Shown here in pieces: positions 1-5,847 of a stretch of 7,990 nt of DNA (position 1 is the first letter of the stretch; each line of letters starts with the position of its first letter). The DNA is from Paracoccaceae bacterium (lineage in GTDB: Bacteria > Pseudomonadota > Alphaproteobacteria > Rhodobacterales > Rhodobacteraceae), in the NCBI GenBank assembly GCA_007128865.1, contig SKWP01000068.1, positions 1-7,990 of the forward strand, given 5' to 3'. The notes beneath the pieces were generated by a model. The model searched no databases. It was not told where the DNA came from and saw nothing but the letters and a program-made list of their open reading frames with translations. Position numbers and translations under genes: made by a program.

Positions 1-39
1 AAAGTGCAGGCTTCTGTTGCCAGGTGCCTGCGAACCCCG

Positions 40-61
40 CCTTGCGCGGCTAAGCGCAAGG
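40..61 (-). other. Hairpin in tmRNA coding piece downstream of tag
   Basis: CCTTGCGC (61-54) and GCGCAAGG (47-40) form a perfect 8-bp stem with loop TTAGCC. It lies 26 nt after the tag stop. A second stem, GCAGGC (31-26) with GCCTGC (11-6), follows. No T-run is seen before the window edge, so these are probably structural elements of the tmRNA coding piece. A terminator, if present, would lie further left. Confidence 0.6.
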
Positions 62-87
62 ACTTCAGGTTTCGATGTCGTTACCGC

Positions 88-126
88 TTACGCAGCAACG
101 GCCACCGGAGCACGGTTGTCGTTGGC
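88..126 (-). other. ssrA: tmRNA proteolysis-tag reading frame (ANDNRAPVAVAA)
   Basis: The frame has twelve sense codons then TAA. The resume codon is GCC (126-124), directly after a GTACAGTT context. The encoded tag ANDNRAPVAVAA follows the alanine carried by tmRNA itself. It opens with the widespread ANDN and ends in VAVAA; an Ala-Ala end with a hydrophobic residue before it is the signal read by ClpXP/ClpAP. Confidence 0.93.
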
Positions 127-212
127 AACTGTACTTTGCGGACCGATAACGGTGGTACCTCACCGGGACAAAGCAAACCCCTTTAGACGTTCGTCGATCC
201 TGTTTCGGCCCC

Positions 213-235
213 GCTTCCCGCCAACGCCGGGTTTC
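213..235 (-). other. ssrA: tmRNA intervening segment removed in processing
   Basis: These 23 nt lie between the encoded CCA of the acceptor piece and the 5' G of the coding piece. They contain CCCG and CGGG arms able to cap the acceptor stem as a small hairpin. In known two-piece tmRNAs this segment is excised by tRNA-maturation nucleases (RNase P on the 5' side of the coding piece). Exact cuts are inferred from the tRNA-like ends. Confidence 0.75.
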
Positions 236-316
236 TGGTGGAGCCGCCGGGTACCGCCCCCGGGTCCGATCCGCTTATTACGGGCGCGTTTATGTCCATA
301 GTCCCGTTGCCGGAAC
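236..316 (-). ncRNA. ssrA: tmRNA acceptor piece
   Basis: This is the upstream segment of the permuted gene and carries the T-arm and the 3' side of the acceptor stem. The T-stem is CCGGG/CCCGG with a 7-nt loop GGCGGTA, followed by CGGCTCC, A and an encoded CCA ending at 236. The 5' end near 316 is inferred from the promoter -10 box at 328-323. CGGGAC at 306-301 could pair with GTCCCG at 169-164 in the coding piece, a candidate helix holding the two pieces together. The T-loop lacks the usual UUCRA motif, which I recall as normal for alphaproteobacterial two-piece tmRNAs. Confidence 0.85.
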
Positions 317-322
317 ATGCTG

Positions 323-351
323 AAGATAGGCGCAGGCCGGCCGCACTGCAA
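323..351 (-). promoter_or_regulatory. ssrA promoter (sigma-70 type)
   Basis: On the minus strand TTGCAG (351-346) and TATCTT (328-323) are separated by exactly 17 nt. Transcription would start near 316-318, giving an acceptor precursor of about 80 nt, a sensible size for two-piece tmRNA. The position relative to a clear RNA gene is the main support. Confidence 0.65.
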
Positions 352-392
352 GGGCCTTGCCAGGGACGGCGCCGCCCGGATGCCGGCGCGAT

Positions 393-420
393 TTGACACA
401 TTCGTGATGTCTGTTAGACA
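393..420 (+). promoter_or_regulatory. Candidate transporter promoter with overlapping palindrome
   Basis: A perfect TTGACA -35 box (393-398) is followed after 16 nt by TAGACA (415-420), a weak -10 box. An exact inverted repeat TGTCT-GTT-AGACA (408-420) covers the spacer end and the -10. GACA within the -35 (395-398) also mirrors TGTC at 408-411. This is where a repressor dimer could sit. It lies about 160 nt before the BCCT start codon, so the leader would be long. The regulator is unknown, and no regulator gene lies in the window. Confidence 0.4.
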
Positions 421-567
421 AGGCCTGTGTCGTGCCAGTCCACGCCGCACCTGCGGCTGCTCACATGCCGAACGAACCACCGCCGCAGCCGCCTTGACGG
501 GGACTGCGGCCAGGGACCGGGGGAAATCCGCACCCGAGCGCCGCACCGGAAAAAGACAAGCCCGAAC

Positions 568-572
568 GGAGG
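568..572 (+). promoter_or_regulatory. Ribosome binding site of BCCT gene
   Basis: GGAGG lies 9 nt before ATG 582. It is the strongest Shine-Dalgarno match near the gene and fixes this start over downstream ATGs. Confidence 0.75.
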
Positions 573-581
573 AAACGCACG

Positions 582-2240
582 ATGAGTGACGAAGCCACCC
601 ATGGCCTGCCAGCGCCCGAAGGCGAGGCACATGTCATCGAAACCGAGTATACGGTCGGACAGGACAACATCGAAGGCCGGTTCGGCCCCTTCGGACTCGA
701 TATCCACAATCCCGTCTTCGTGATATCGGGGCTGTCCATTGTCGTGTTCGTCTTCTATGCGCTCGCCCTGCCTGACCAGGCCGGGGCGGTCTTTTCCTGG
801 CTGTTCGCCACGGTGACCCAGGGATTCGACTGGTTCTTTCTGGGCGCGGCCAACATCTTCGTGCTGTTCTGCCTTTTCCTGATCGTCAGCCCCTATGGCA
901 GCATCCGCATCGGCGGGTCGGAAGCGACGCCCGACTACAGCTACGTCGGCTGGTTCTCGATGCTGTTCGCGGCCGGCATGGGCATCGGCCTGATGTTCTT
1001 CGGTGTATCCGAGCCGATGTCGCATTTCTCTTCTGCCATGGGCGGAACCGCCGTGGGCGAGGACGGGCTGCGCACCGACTGGGCACCGCTTGGTGCCGCC
1101 GCCGGCGACCAGGCCGAAGCGATCCGGCTGGGAATGGCCGCGACGATCTTTCACTGGGCACTTCACCCCTGGGCAATTTACGGCGTTGTGGCGCTGGCGC
1201 TGGCGCTGTTTGCCTACAACAAGGGACTGCCGCTGTCGGTGCGGTCCTGCTTCTATCCGATCCTGGGTGAACGGGTCTGGGGCTGGTGGGGGCATGTCAT
1301 CGACATCCTGGCCGTCTTCGCCACCCTCTTCGGCCTGGCGACCTCGCTCGGCATCGGGGCGACCCAGGCCAATGCCGGGCTCAACGCGCTGTTCGGTGTG
1401 CCGATCGGGGCTACGGCCGAAGTGGTGCTGATCAGCGCGATCACCGCTGTGGCCCTGATTTCGGTGCTGCGCGGGCTGGATGGCGGGGTCAAGCGGCTTT
1501 CCGAACTCAACATGCTGCTGGCAGCTGTCCTGCTGCTGTTCGTGCTGCTGGTTGCCCCGACCGGCGCGATCGCGGCGCTGTTCGTTTCCAGCCTCGGCGC
1601 CTACGCCGAATACCTGCCGGCCCTGTCGATGCCCTTCGGCCGCGAGGACACCAACTTCATGCAGGGCTGGACATCGTTCTACTGGGCCTGGTGGATTTCC
1701 TGGTCGCCGTTCGTTGGCATGTTCATCGCCCGCGTCAGTCGCGGCCGCACGGTGCGCGAATTCATGATCAGCGTACTGCTCATACCGTCGCTGGTCAGCG
1801 TGGTGTGGATGTCGGTCTTCGGCGGCAGCGCGATCCTGCAGGTGATCAACGACGGCTACACCGCCGCACAGGAAGCCGAACTGCCGTTGCAGTTGTTCCG
1901 GATGCTGGATGTCTATCCGCTGGCCGCGATCACCTCCTTTGTCGGGATCACGCTGGTTATCGTGTTCTTCGTGACCTCGTCGGATTCGGGTTCGCTGGTG
2001 GTCGACACGATCACCGCTGGCGGCAAGGTCAACGCACCGGTGGGACAGCGGGTGTTCTGGTGCGTCTTCGAGGGCGCGGTGGCGATCGTGCTGCTGATCG
2101 GCGGCGGACTGGCGGCGCTGCAATCGATGGTCATCTCGACCGGACTGCCGTTCACTGTGGTGCTTCTGGTGATGTGCTGGGCGATTCTGAAGGGACTGTC
2201 CGAGGAACGTCGGCTGATACAGTCCTCCACCACAGGCTGA
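582..2240 (+). CDS. BCCT-family transporter (betaine/carnitine/choline type)
   Basis: Inner-membrane secondary transporter of 552 residues with about twelve hydrophobic segments, probably importing a quaternary amine or related compatible solute. Family marks seen: a glycine stretch GMGIGLMFFGVSEP (132-145) in the unwound third helix; the signature GWTSFYWAWW (362-371) continuing ISWSPF; and FVTSSDSGS (463-471), which matches the sodium-site region of BetP. An aromatic box is present: W192-x4-W197-xx-Y200 plus W371 and W374, the same spacing as BetP W189/W194/Y197 and W374/W377 (from memory). This supports a trimethylammonium or betaine-like substrate and sodium coupling, though the exact substrate cannot be read. 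The N-terminal tail (about 45 residues) is acidic. The C-terminal tail after the last helix is only about 18 residues, shorter than the osmosensing tail of BetP. It is transcribed alone, divergent from ssrA. Choline dehydrogenase or betI genes are absent here. Confidence 0.95.
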   Translation: MSDEATHGLPAPEGEAHVIETEYTVGQDNIEGRFGPFGLDIHNPVFVISGLSIVVFVFYALALPDQAGAVFSWLFATVTQGFDWFFLGAANIFVLFCLFLIVSPYGSIRIGGSEATPDYSYVGWFSMLFAAGMGIGLMFFGVSEPMSHFSSAMGGTAVGEDGLRTDWAPLGAAAGDQAEAIRLGMAATIFHWALHPWAIYGVVALALALFAYNKGLPLSVRSCFYPILGERVWGWWGHVIDILAVFATLFGLATSLGIGATQANAGLNALFGVPIGATAEVVLISAITAVALISVLRGLDGGVKRLSELNMLLAAVLLLFVLLVAPTGAIAALFVSSLGAYAEYLPALSMPFGREDTNFMQGWTSFYWAWWISWSPFVGMFIARVSRGRTVREFMISVLLIPSLVSVVWMSVFGGSAILQVINDGYTAAQEAELPLQLFRMLDVYPLAAITSFVGITLVIVFFVTSSDSGSLVVDTITAGGKVNAPVGQRVFWCVFEGAVAIVLLIGGGLAALQSMVISTGLPFTVVLLVMCWAILKGLSEERRLIQSSTTG

Positions 2241-2255
2241 CCTCCCGGCCGTCAC

Positions 2256-2303
2256 GCCCCGCCCGCCCACCCGCGTGCCGGCCGGGCGGGGTGCGGGCGG
2301 GGC
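2256..2303 (+). terminator. GC-rich hairpin after BCCT gene, possible terminator
   Basis: GCCCCGCCCGC (2256-2266) and GCGGGCGGGGC (2293-2303) form an 11-bp perfect stem around a 26-nt, itself structured interior. It begins 15 nt after the BCCT stop. No T-run follows, so it is either a non-canonical terminator of a high-GC genome or a structure insulating the next gene. Confidence 0.45.
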
Positions 2304-2365
2304 TGGTGCTTGCGGCGGCCGTCCGGCTGCACTAGCACCGAAATCGGGCAACCGCGGAGCAGACG

Positions 2366-3601
2366 ATGGCCGTCCTCGATCCCGTATTCGTGCGGGCACA
2401 GTTTCCCGCGTTTTCCGAACCGGCCCTGCGCGACCGGGTGTTTCTGGACAATGCCGGCGGCAGCTACCCCTGCCGGTTCGTGGTGGACCGGCTCGGCCGC
2501 TTCTACCGCGAACGCAAGATGCAGCCTTACGGGCCGGCAGAGCCCTCGCGCCTTGGCGGTCTGGAAATGGACGAGGCGCGCAGCCGGCTTGCCGCCATGA
2601 TGGGGGTGGCGCCGGACGAGCTGTGCTTTGGCCCCTCGACCAGCGCCAACACCTATGTCCTTGCGCAGGCCTTCGGCGCCTGGCTGCCCGCGGGTGCGGC
2701 GGTGGTGGTGACCGATCAGGACCACGAGGCCAATTCCGGGGTCTGGCGGCGCATGGCGGCCGCGCGCGGGCTCGAGCTTCGCGAATGGCGCCTCGATCCC
2801 GACAGCGGATGCCTCGACCCCGCCGGGCTTGCCCGGTTGCTGGACGACCGGGTGCGGCTGGTCTGCTTTCCGCATGCCTCCAACATCGTCGGCGCGGTCA
2901 ACCCGGTCACCGCGATCTGCGAAATGGTGCGGGCTGCCGGCGCGGTCACCTGCGTTGACGGGGTTTCCTATGCCCCGCACGGGTTGCCCGATGTCGGCGG
3001 GCTGGGGGCGGACATCTACCTGCTGTCCACCTACAAGACCTGGGGGCCGCATCAGGGGCTGATGACGATCCGCCGCGATCTGGCCATGGCGCTGCCGAAC
3101 CAGGCGCATTTCTTCAACGACGCGAGCCCGGCAAGCCGCCTTTCCCCCGCCGGGCCGGATCATGCCCAGGTCGCCGCCTGTGCCGGCATTGCCGATTACA
3201 TCGACGCGCTGCATGCCCATCATTTTCCCGATCGCGGCGAAACCGGCCCGCGCGACCGCGCCGCCGATGTGCATGATCTCATCCGCCGGCGCGAGGAGGC
3301 GCTCATGGTGCCGGTTCTGGCCCGGCTGGCGGGGCGGAACGATCTGCGCCTGATCGGCCCGGCGCAGCCGTCCGTCAAGGCCCCGACACTCGCGCTGGCC
3401 CACCGCAGGCCGGGCGCCGATCTGGCCCGGGCGCTGGCGGCCGAAGGCATCATGGCCGGCGGCGGCAGCTTTTATGCCGACCGCACGCTGACGGCGCTGG
3501 GCATCGAGCCGGCCCATGGCGTGCTGCGGCTCAGCTTCCTGCACTACACCACCGAGGCCGAACTTGACCGCGCGCTCGACGCGCTAGATCGGGTGCTGTA
3601 A
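2366..3601 (+). CDS. Class V aminotransferase-fold PLP enzyme (cysteine-desulfurase-like)
   Basis: A 411-residue, presumably cytoplasmic, fold-type I PLP enzyme. Seen in order: an N-terminal FLDNAGGSYP segment (26-35), the ASNIVG segment (171-176), VDGVSYAPHG with the PLP-contacting Asp (D198), and STYKTWGPHQG with the Schiff-base lysine K224. The C-terminal GSFYADR and LRLSFLHYTT segments are typical of the subfamily often named cysteine desulfurase-like (VC1184 type). No cysteine occurs after C272, whereas IscS and SufS keep the catalytic Cys about 120-140 residues after the lysine. Sulfur transfer is therefore not supported, and the real reaction (transaminase, lyase or epimerase) is unknown. 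The start at ATG 2366 is supported by GGAG 2356-2359. The photolyase gene starts 28 nt downstream, suggesting one transcript. ATG codons further in would delete conserved N-terminal residues. Confidence 0.9.
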   Translation: MAVLDPVFVRAQFPAFSEPALRDRVFLDNAGGSYPCRFVVDRLGRFYRERKMQPYGPAEPSRLGGLEMDEARSRLAAMMGVAPDELCFGPSTSANTYVLAQAFGAWLPAGAAVVVTDQDHEANSGVWRRMAAARGLELREWRLDPDSGCLDPAGLARLLDDRVRLVCFPHASNIVGAVNPVTAICEMVRAAGAVTCVDGVSYAPHGLPDVGGLGADIYLLSTYKTWGPHQGLMTIRRDLAMALPNQAHFFNDASPASRLSPAGPDHAQVAACAGIADYIDALHAHHFPDRGETGPRDRAADVHDLIRRREEALMVPVLARLAGRNDLRLIGPAQPSVKAPTLALAHRRPGADLARALAAEGIMAGGGSFYADRTLTALGIEPAHGVLRLSFLHYTTEAELDRALDALDRVL

Positions 3602-3615
3602 CGCCGCACCCGGCC

Positions 3616-3620
3616 GGAGG
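3616..3620 (+). promoter_or_regulatory. Ribosome binding site selecting TTG start of photolyase
   Basis: GGAGG lies 9 nt before TTG 3630. The only nearby alternative, GTG 3645, would be 24 nt away. The TTG start also keeps the residues before the first beta strand (IVWLRRDLR), as in other photolyases. Confidence 0.65.
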
Positions 3621-3629
3621 CCAACCCGC

Positions 3630-5066
3630 TTGCACCCCGAACCCGTGATCGTATGGCTTCGCCGCGACCTGCGGCTGGCCGACAACCCCGCGCTGCATGC
3701 CGCCGCCGCCACCGGCCGGCCGGTGCTGCCGGTATTCCTGCATGACGAAATGGTTGCGGCCATGGGCGCGGCGCCGCGCTGGCGGCTGGGGCTGGGGCTG
3801 GAGCATCTGGCCGCGAGACTGCAGGCGCTGGGCAGCCGGCTGATCCTGCGGCGCGGGCCGGCGGGCGCGGCGCTGCGCGGGCTCGTTGCCGAAACCGGCG
3901 CAGCCGCGGTCTACTGGAACCGGCTTTACGACCCTGCCCTGCGTGCCCGTGACGCCGATCTGAAATCCGCGCTGCGCACCGCCGGGGTCGAGGTTTGCAG
4001 CTTCAACGCCACGCTGCTGACCGAACCCGACCGGGTGCGCACCGGCCAGGGCGGATTCTATCGGGTCTATTCGCCGTTCTGGCGCGCGCTGCGCGGGCGC
4101 GACATTGCCGCGCCGGTCCCGGTCCCGGCGGCACTGCGCCCGCCTGCCGACTGGCCGGTTTCGGATGCCCTGGCCGACTGGCGCCTTGGCGCGGCGATGC
4201 ACCGCGGGGCGGCGGTTGTGGCAGCCCATGTCGCGGTCGGCGAGGATGCCGCCCGGGAACGGCTGGCGCGGTTTCTGGCCGGCCCGGTCGGCACCTACCG
4301 CGACCGGCGCGACCATCCGGCCGAAGCCGCGACCTCGCGCCTTTCGGAAAACCTGGCTTGTGGCGAAATCACCGCCCGCACGATCTGGCACGCGGGGATG
4401 CGCGTGCTCGAACAGGCACAGGGGCAGGCCGCAAAGGGTGCCGAGCATTTCCTGAAGGAACTCGCCTGGCGCGAATTCGCCTGGCATCTGGCGTTTCACA
4501 GCCCCGAACTGACAGATCGCAACTGGCGCCCGGAATGGGATGGCTTCCCCTGGCGGGGCGACAACCCCGATGCCGAGGCATGGCGGCAGGGCCGCACCGG
4601 CGTGCCCATGGTCGATGCGGCGATGCGCGAACTCTATGTCACCGGCACCATGCACAACCGCGCGCGGATGATTGCGGCCTCGTATCTGACCAAGCATCTG
4701 CTGACGCACTGGCAGGTGGGACAGGCGTGGTTTGCCGATTGCCTGATCGACTGGGATCCGGCCTCCAACGCCATGGGCTGGCAGTGGGTTGCCGGCTCGG
4801 GCCCCGATGCGGCGCCCTATTTCCGCATCTTCAACCCCGAGGCACAGGCCGCGCGGTTCGACCCCGATGGCGCCTATGTGCGCCGTTTCGTGGCCGAGCT
4901 TGCACCGCAGCCGGGGCAGGAGGCGCTGTCATGGTTCCGCGCCGTGCCGGCAGCCTGGGGGCTGCGGCCGGATGCGCCCTATCCGGCGGCGCCGATTGTC
5001 GGGCTCGCCGAAGGGCGAGAGCGGGCGCTGGCGGCGCATGCCCGCCTTCGGGGCACCCGGGCCTGA
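3630..5066 (+). CDS. phrB: Deoxyribodipyrimidine photolyase (class I CPD photolyase)
   Basis: Light-driven repair flavoenzyme that splits cyclobutane pyrimidine dimers in DNA. Its 478 residues compare with 472 in E. coli PhrB. The N-terminal Rossmann-like antenna domain opens with IVWLRRDLRLADN (about residues 6-18). The FAD-binding helical domain covers about 200-475, with WREFAWHL (W280), GRTGVPMVDAAMRELYVTG (321 on), HNRARM, and NAMGWQWVAGSG followed by DAAPYFRIFNP. N380 matches E. coli N378, which tunes the flavin radical. The electron-transfer tryptophans are all present: W384, W361 and W308, each offset by +2 from E. coli W382/W359/W306. This argues for a working repair enzyme rather than a drifted cryptochrome. 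The antenna cofactor cannot be told. It starts at TTG and follows the PLP enzyme by 28 nt, with a convergent gene beyond. In Rhodobacter sphaeroides a photolyase gene beside a cfa-like gene is under RpoE control (from memory); no such promoter is visible directly upstream here. Confidence 0.96.
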   Translation: MHPEPVIVWLRRDLRLADNPALHAAAATGRPVLPVFLHDEMVAAMGAAPRWRLGLGLEHLAARLQALGSRLILRRGPAGAALRGLVAETGAAAVYWNRLYDPALRARDADLKSALRTAGVEVCSFNATLLTEPDRVRTGQGGFYRVYSPFWRALRGRDIAAPVPVPAALRPPADWPVSDALADWRLGAAMHRGAAVVAAHVAVGEDAARERLARFLAGPVGTYRDRRDHPAEAATSRLSENLACGEITARTIWHAGMRVLEQAQGQAAKGAEHFLKELAWREFAWHLAFHSPELTDRNWRPEWDGFPWRGDNPDAEAWRQGRTGVPMVDAAMRELYVTGTMHNRARMIAASYLTKHLLTHWQVGQAWFADCLIDWDPASNAMGWQWVAGSGPDAAPYFRIFNPEAQAARFDPDGAYVRRFVAELAPQPGQEALSWFRAVPAAWGLRPDAPYPAAPIVGLAEGRERALAAHARLRGTRA

Positions 5067-5089
5067 GCCCGGACGCCCGTCACGACGGG
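5057..5089. terminator. Tandem hairpins between convergent genes
   Basis: CCGGGC (5057-5062) and GCCCGG (5067-5072) form a 6-bp stem whose loop holds the photolyase TGA. CCCGT (5076-5080) and ACGGG (5085-5089) form a second 5-bp stem. They fill most of the 37-nt gap between convergent stop codons and could terminate from either side. Neither has a T-run, so this is only moderately supported. Confidence 0.4.
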
Positions 5090-5103
5090 ATCATGCAGGA
5101 AAC

Positions 5104-5640
5104 CTAACTGGCCGGGCTGACACCGTTGCCACCGCCAACAGCGCCACCGCCGCCAGCGGCGCCGCCACCACCGGGCGGCGGCGGTGCGGCGACCGGGCGC
5201 AGCCGTTGCAGCGTGTTCAGTTCGAAATAGACACCGGCATCGCGGCCCATGAGGCCGAAGTCGAGCCCGACGCGGGCATGCGCGGCCTGCGCGGCCCCGG
5301 TCAGAAAGACATCGCCGGTCATCGGGTTTATGCCCGCGCCAAGATTGGCATAGGCCTTGCGTTTGCCAAATAGCCCCGCAACCGCGATACGATCAAAGCC
5401 GCTGCCGAAGCTGAAGCGTGCGTTCACATCGAAACCGGTGAGGCGGTCCGAAGCGCGCACCCGCGTTGCCTGTGCGCCGACCACCAGACCGGCCGATGCC
5501 TGCGAAGCGCTGCCGAAACTGAAGACCAGGCCGGCATAGGCGCGTGTATCATCGCGGGCCAGTGCCGCCGTAGGCAGCGCCAGCGCCACACCCAGCGCCG
5601 CAACCAGTGCGGATCTGCGGAAATCTCCGAATAACACCAT
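5104..5640 (-). CDS. Small secreted protein, unknown function, Pro/Gly-rich tail
   Basis: I do not recognise this 178-residue protein. It has a clear Sec signal peptide: basic FRRS, hydrophobic LVAALGVALALP, and an AxA site (TAALA, cut after about residue 29). The mature part (30-150) is rich in alternating short strands with Gly, Phe and Ser (YAGLVFSFGSASQ, VNARFSFGSGFD, HARVGLDFGLMG), like a small beta-rich outer-membrane or periplasmic protein. The last ~27 residues are low complexity: PPPP, then Gly blocks with single Ala or Val. There is no terminal aromatic residue, no cysteine and no lipobox. The start ATG 5640 is chosen because AAGAGAGG (5658-5651) lies 10 nt upstream and the signal peptide begins there; the frame stays open much further upstream but that part lies antisense to the next gene. 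It is divergent from the lipid methyltransferase and convergent to the photolyase. An envelope role is inferred only from the signal peptide. Confidence 0.85.
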   Translation of the reverse strand: MVLFGDFRRSALVAALGVALALPTAALARDDTRAYAGLVFSFGSASQASAGLVVGAQATRVRASDRLTGFDVNARFSFGSGFDRIAVAGLFGKRKAYANLGAGINPMTGDVFLTGAAQAAHARVGLDFGLMGRDAGVYFELNTLQRLRPVAAPPPPGGGGAAGGGGAVGGGNGVSPAS

Positions 5641-5670
5641 GATACACCATCCTCTCTTACGGATTATCCA

Positions 5671-5700
5671 TTTAGAATCAAATGTAACGAAATTGGGCAA
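5671..5700 (-). promoter_or_regulatory. Candidate promoter of the secreted-protein gene
   Basis: On the minus strand TTGCCC (5700-5695) and TCTAAA (5676-5671) are 18 nt apart, 4 of 6 matches each. Transcription would start near 5664, about 24 nt before the ATG, leaving room for the Shine-Dalgarno site. The stretch 5641-5715 is markedly more AT-rich than its surroundings, as expected of a promoter. Confidence 0.4.
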
Positions 5701-5791
5701 CCATGACAATGATAGCCTGACGAAACACCCCGGCCTGTGCCCATCCAACACGGCCGTACCGGACTTCTCGGGACGGCTTGCACCCTGCCCC

Positions 5792-5820
5792 TTGCCGGGT
5801 GGGGCCTGGCGCCCTAACAC
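5792..5820 (+). promoter_or_regulatory. Candidate promoter of the lipid methyltransferase operon
   Basis: TTGCCG (5792-5797) and TAACAC (5815-5820) are spaced by 17 nt. The start point would be near 5827, about 20 nt before ATG 5848. Matches to consensus are moderate (4 and 3 of 6), so an alternative sigma factor or the upstream TAGAAT box is equally possible. Confidence 0.3.
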
Positions 5821-5847
5821 TTGGTCAATAACAGCGCAGGGGCGGGA

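Larger units (their letters stand above)
1..316 (-). ncRNA. ssrA: Permuted two-piece tmRNA gene (alpha-type ssrA)
   Basis: This RNA rescues stalled ribosomes together with SmpB and adds a degradation tag. On the minus strand the segments run in permuted order: acceptor piece (about 316 to 236, ending in CCA), spacer (235-213), then coding piece (from 212 leftwards). The coding piece begins GGGGCCG and the acceptor piece ends CGGCTCCACCA; these pair over 7 bp with a G.U at the third pair, the alanyl-tRNA synthetase identity element. The sequence before the tag (CCGCAAAG...GTTGCCAACGAC) closely resembles E. coli tmRNA around its resume codon. The tag frame is GCC to GCG followed by TAA at 126-88. 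A strong promoter lies just upstream. The 3' end of the coding piece is not resolved: a 6-bp stem (31-26 with 11-6) lies 5 nt from the window edge, so a few bases or a terminator may be outside. No protein overlapping this region is believable. Confidence 0.93.
5641..5847. other. Divergent intergenic region
   Basis: This 207-nt gap separates the secreted-protein gene from the lipid methyltransferase gene. The left third is AT-rich and holds a minus-strand promoter candidate and a plus-strand TAGAAT (5673-5678, 5 of 6 to the -10 consensus, without a good -35). The rest is GC-rich. I looked for an RpoE-type TGATCC -35 box here and found none; the closest, TGATTC followed by TAAGAG on the minus strand, would start transcription inside the secreted gene's ribosome binding site. 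No convincing small gene or RNA is seen. Confidence 0.6.

Noticed and set aside
4..630. Short open frames on both strands over the left end
   Set aside because: They overlap the tmRNA gene and its promoter and have no protein-like features.
414..2399. 661-residue open frame on the minus strand
   Set aside because: It lies antisense to the BCCT gene, whose motifs and membrane pattern are clear. The translation is Arg/His/Gln-rich low-similarity sequence typical of antisense frames in high-GC DNA.
2252..3544. 430-residue minus-strand frame antisense to the PLP enzyme
   Set aside because: Composition (His, Arg, Gly, Gln) is that of a shadow frame, with no domain motif or ribosome binding site.
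3531..4709. 392-residue minus-strand frame antisense to the photolyase
   Set aside because: Shadow of a confidently identified gene; no motif, skewed composition.
5120..5185. GC-rich repeat-like stretch as a possible tandem repeat element
   Set aside because: It encodes the Pro/Gly low-complexity tail of the secreted protein in frame; irregular codons, no exact repeat unit.
5641..5668. TGATTC-N15-TAAGAG as an RpoE-type promoter on the minus strand
   Set aside because: Spacing is short and the start point would fall within or after the ribosome binding site of the secreted-protein gene.
5821..5847. TTG 5821 as start of the lipid methyltransferase
   Set aside because: No Shine-Dalgarno before it; ATG 5848 has AGGGG at 5-nt spacing, and the added residues match nothing I know in the family.
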